Shown here: positions 61,383 through 64,000 of the stretch, one piece after another | How the letters are laid out: each line of letters starts with the position of its first letter | Numbering within the stretch: position 1 is the stretch's first letter | DNA from: Cercis canadensis | Lineage: Eukaryota > Streptophyta > Magnoliopsida > Fabales > Fabaceae | DNA length: 64,000 nucleotides | NCBI GenBank assembly: GCA_003255065.1 | Contig: QAOA01003736.1 | Span: 1,701,211 to 1,765,210, forward strand | Reading direction: 5' to 3' | Translations under genes and position numbers: made by a program | Notes under the pieces: model-generated | What the model was told of the DNA's origin: nothing | The model's input: the letters and a program-made list of their open reading frames with translations, nothing else | The model's database searches: none

Positions 61383-61407
61383 TCCAAAAACTAATATTTT
61401 TGGAAGG
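61380..61407. repeat. Perfect 11-base stem hairpin
   Basis: CCTTCCAAAAA and TTTTTGGAAGG are separated by six bases. It sits at the end of the direct repeat. No transcript boundary is known here, so a terminator role is not claimed. Confidence 0.6.
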
Positions 61408-61837
61408 ATAATAAATTATTTATATAAATTTATTTAAACAAAAATTTATCTATATATAAATATTTATGATTATAGAAAAGTTTTAATAAGTCATAAATAA
61501 TGAACTATACTGATATGCTATCAAGTATCAAATAGAAGAATTCCTAAAAAAATAGCCTCCTTAGAAGAAAAATATAGTGACGAAATTCAAGGAGTTGACA
61601 CCGTGTAATGTTTGTTTGTGGCGTTCCCGGTCAAATAGGCAGGGTTAAGTCCTGCTGGCCCGTTTACCTTTTTCTTTCAAATAAATCTCTTCACTTTTCT
61701 AATTGCATCCCAAGTCATAGGCATGGATCATTTTTATTTGCTGCCTATTTCGTTATACTTCTTTTATTTGGGTGAGTTCCACTTCGGTCCAACTCACTAG
61801 ATAATTTTTATATCATTATAAAAATTTTAAAAAATTA

Positions 61838-62050
61838 AAGGAGGTTGTTTTAGATATTTTTATTATTTATGTAAAATGTCATACTACATAAGAATTACCA
61901 ATAAATGAATGACATATACAAGTTAATTATTTTTAATTTTATTTAAAAAATTAAATAAATTATATTTTATATTTAATAAAATATAAAAATTATGTATGAT
62001 TGTCACATCAGTATAGTATGACATACTCATGTAATATCATAGAATCCCCG
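61838..62050 (+). repeat. Dispersed AT-rich repeat family, copy D
   Basis: It begins AAAGGAGGTTGTTTTAGATA and ends ATATCATAGAATCCCCG. It follows copy A (8384-8598) base for base over most of its length, in the same orientation. It lies between the two RING-H2 copies. Confidence 0.7.
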
Positions 62051-62230
62051 AAAATTAAATTATTTAATATATGTTAAATAAATAATTTTTTATAAAATAT
62101 AAGAATGATATAATATTAAAAAAAATATACTAAAAAAGTAATTTTTTAAATTTACTTTTTGATATTATATAATTTTTATATTTTATACAAAATTATGTAT
62201 TTTAATATATATTAAATAATTTAATTTTTA
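62051..62230. repeat. AT-rich inverted repeat with about 75-base arms
   Basis: Arms 62051-62125 and 62155-62230 are near reverse complements. The left has AAATTAAATTATTTAATATA and TTATAAAATATAAGAATGAT; the right has the complements in reverse order. It directly abuts copy D and could be an adjoining foldback element. Confidence 0.65.
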
Positions 62231-62822
62231 AAATTTTTTATTATAATAATAAAATCACTATATAAATTTTATTGAGTCTCACACAACTAAAAAAGTGTAC
62301 CCTACATCCACCTCCTCTAAGGAATAGTCTAACAGAGCCCTCACCTCTTCATTAATGAATTATGTCAACTGGCCAAACGAGATAGAGTTTGATTGGTTTT
62401 TTTCTCGCAATTAATGCTAATGGTAATGTGAGTTTGATTGGGTTGCAGTGTACGAATTGACAAGATGTAATCTACTTGGTAGAGGCAAGGTATGGTCAAT
62501 GTGTGACAAGACTCAAGGGTGAGTCATCTTCAGCTCATGTGGTCCCTAAAATGTAAAAAAATGTATCTTTCCATTTCCAGTTTCATATATATGAACTTGG
62601 CCTCTCTAATAGCGTCAAACTTGGGGGCGCATACCTTGCGTTAATGGATCCTCTGGTTTTAGAACTGAAAGCACTAACTAATAGCAGACATGTTTCTGGG
62701 GCTGCTTTGCAAAAAGGTTACAGACTTTCATTAAGGTGGTATTTAAGTACCACAACACAGCCAACAAAAAAAGATTGCGCCTTTAATTAAATAACCTTAT
62801 CTTTGATTTAGTCAAATTCTTA

Positions 62823-62848
62823 ATATATATATATATATATATATATAT
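62823..62848. repeat. (AT)n microsatellite
   Basis: An AT run of about 13 units, 170 bases upstream of the intact RING-H2 gene, likely within its promoter region. Confidence 0.9.
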
Positions 62849-63015
62849 CAACGTTGGCGGCCAAGCAAATTATATATTCGATTCACGACTTGTACATGGT
62901 CATGCTTTATTCAAGATTGTGATTCAACTTGCTGTGTATGTAGTATGAACAGCAAGGCTACCCAGCTCTGCTTTTGGTCATATAGAACATACTTGTTTCA
63001 CCTTGGAATTATAAG

Positions 63016-63315
63016 ATGGATTTAGAGGCCTTCGACCTCGACGATGCTCTCGCCGTTGCCGAGGAATCACGTCGTCGATTTGTTGCATCCAAGTGCTTTG
63101 TCTCAAACTTGCCGGCGGTTCATGTTCATGACAAGGACGATGATGTTTGCTCGGTTTGCGTGGAAGGCTTTGACCATAACAATTCGGCTGACTCTGAGGG
63201 AAACAAACGAGTGCCCTGCGGACACGTGTACCACGCAACCTGCATCACCATCTGGCTCTCTCACTGCAACTCTTGCCCTCTATGCCGATCCGAAATCTCC
63301 ATCCACTCTAATTAG
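63016..63315 (+). CDS. Small RING-H2 finger protein, putative E3 ubiquitin ligase
   Basis: A 99-residue intronless protein that would bind an E2 enzyme through its RING and transfer ubiquitin to an unknown target. The N-terminal segment FDLDDALAVAEESRRRF (6-22) is predicted helical. The RING-H2 ligands are C45, C48, C68, H70, H73, C76, C87 and C90, with the spacing CX2C-X19-CXHX2HX2C-X10-CX2C, and Trp80 at the usual E2-contact position. No signal peptide or membrane span is seen, so it is probably soluble. Very small plant RING-H2 proteins are common. It shares its N-terminus with the truncated copy at 60154, so the two arose by duplication. Start chosen at the first ATG in frame. Confidence 0.88.
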   Translation: MDLEAFDLDDALAVAEESRRRFVASKCFVSNLPAVHVHDKDDDVCSVCVEGFDHNNSADSEGNKRVPCGHVYHATCITIWLSHCNSCPLCRSEISIHSN

Positions 63316-64000
63316 GCAATTAGCTATTTTGCCATCAAAGGATTTTATTTTTCCTTTTTTCTCCCTCAACTTTCTACTTCTCTTAATTAATTATAGCTAG
63401 CTTACAGATTCAGGGAGTATGGTAAATAGAAAATCTAGTTTTGGATTAAAGAGACTTGTAGCTTTTAATATGCTTGCGTTTTGTGGTGAAGATCACAATT
63501 GATGAATGGAAAAGCCCAATTTTTGTTTCTTAAATTGCTGTCATTACTTAATTAATGAATATGAGTTTTCAGGTTTATGGTGCTTCATGAGACTGATAAG
63601 GTTTTTCGAACTACTCCACAGGTTCACACCATTGAAGGTCTTGCACACACACACACACACACAAAAAATAAAAAAATGCAGTTGCTTAATCAATCCAAAA
63701 GGGTAAATAGGTAAGTATACTCGATGTAATTGAGCAGTTTTTAGCTTGATAAATAATAAAGTCAATGCTGACTATATGTATCGCAACAATGAATGAATGA
63801 TAATGAAGATTTTCGGTTAGCAAAGGTCTAAACTATTGGAGGCTTATGCCCCATCTCATAATGTTATAAATTTTGACGGAATAAGTTTGTTAAATTATAG
63901 AATATCTAAATTATTAGAGAAGTCCTCAAGTAAATTTTATTTTGAATGCACTAAATCAATGTTGGTATACACCCTTATAATATCATTGTTAGAGGGACTT
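63316..64000. other. Downstream region to window edge
   Basis: This holds the 3' flank of the RING-H2 gene and AT-rich DNA. A (CA)n run lies at 63643-63662. Short frames here have no recognisable features. Confidence 0.6.
63643..63662. repeat. (CA)n microsatellite
   Basis: About ten CA units in non-coding DNA. Confidence 0.9.

Larger units (their letters stand above)
60442..63015. other. Intergenic region between RING-H2 copies, repeat-rich
   Basis: This 2.6 kb contains a two-unit tandem repeat (61054-61382), a short perfect hairpin (61380-61407), a dispersed repeat copy (61838-62050), an AT-rich inverted repeat (62051-62230) and an (AT)n run (62823-62848). No gene is recognised. Confidence 0.6.

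Noticed and set aside
1..64000. CRISPR arrays, operons, ribosome binding sites or phage-like genes
   Set aside because: The window is plant nuclear DNA with intron-containing genes; the repeats seen lack regular spacing and none resembles a CRISPR array.

Overview
The window is AT-rich nuclear DNA from a flowering plant, most likely a eudicot. The genes have plant-type GT-AG introns, the families are plant-specific (LRR receptor kinases, clade A PP2C, ERD7-like proteins, plant glucosylceramide synthase), and the spaces between genes hold small inverted-repeat elements and microsatellites. A woody rosid is my best guess, but nothing in the sequence fixes the species.

Layout. 0-13 kb: an LRR receptor kinase on the minus strand, cut by the left edge inside its kinase domain, followed by three minus-strand intronless beta-hydroxyacid dehydrogenase genes in tandem. 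13-25 kb: a decayed SpoU/TrmH RNA methyltransferase gene, then an intact 14-exon glucosylceramide synthase gene, both on plus. 27-30 kb: a five-exon membrane-anchored cytochrome b5-like gene on minus, convergent with the synthase. 32-39 kb: an ERD7-like senescence-domain gene and a Rit1-like initiator-tRNA ribosyl-phosphate transferase gene, both plus. 45-51 kb: an ABCB full-transporter gene resembling the plant ABCB8 type, plus. 52-56 kb: a clade A protein phosphatase 2C gene, minus, with ACGT-type ABA-response motifs close upstream. 60-63 kb: two related RING-H2 genes, one truncated and frameshifted, one intact.

Exon structures were built by hand from splice signals, reading phase and remembered family sequence. 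For every multi-exon gene the joined exons give one open frame ending in a stop (522, 125, 376, 539, 1237 and 404 residues). There is no operon-like organisation. Functional links are loose: the phosphatase (ABA signalling), ERD7-like protein (dehydration and membrane remodelling) and glucosylceramide synthase (membrane lipid) are stress or membrane genes, but nothing shows they act together.

The observations most worth a second look are: the one-base indel that puts the N-terminal leader of the middle dehydrogenase out of frame; the methyltransferase gene with three stops all explicable as C:G to T:A changes, beside the synthase as I recall its homologue being in Arabidopsis; a GC-AG intron in the synthase; a Cys at the receptor-contact position of the phosphatase; a dual-acylation start (MGCC) on the ERD7-like protein; and a family of AT-rich elements in at least four places. 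I did not find a convincing new biological system.
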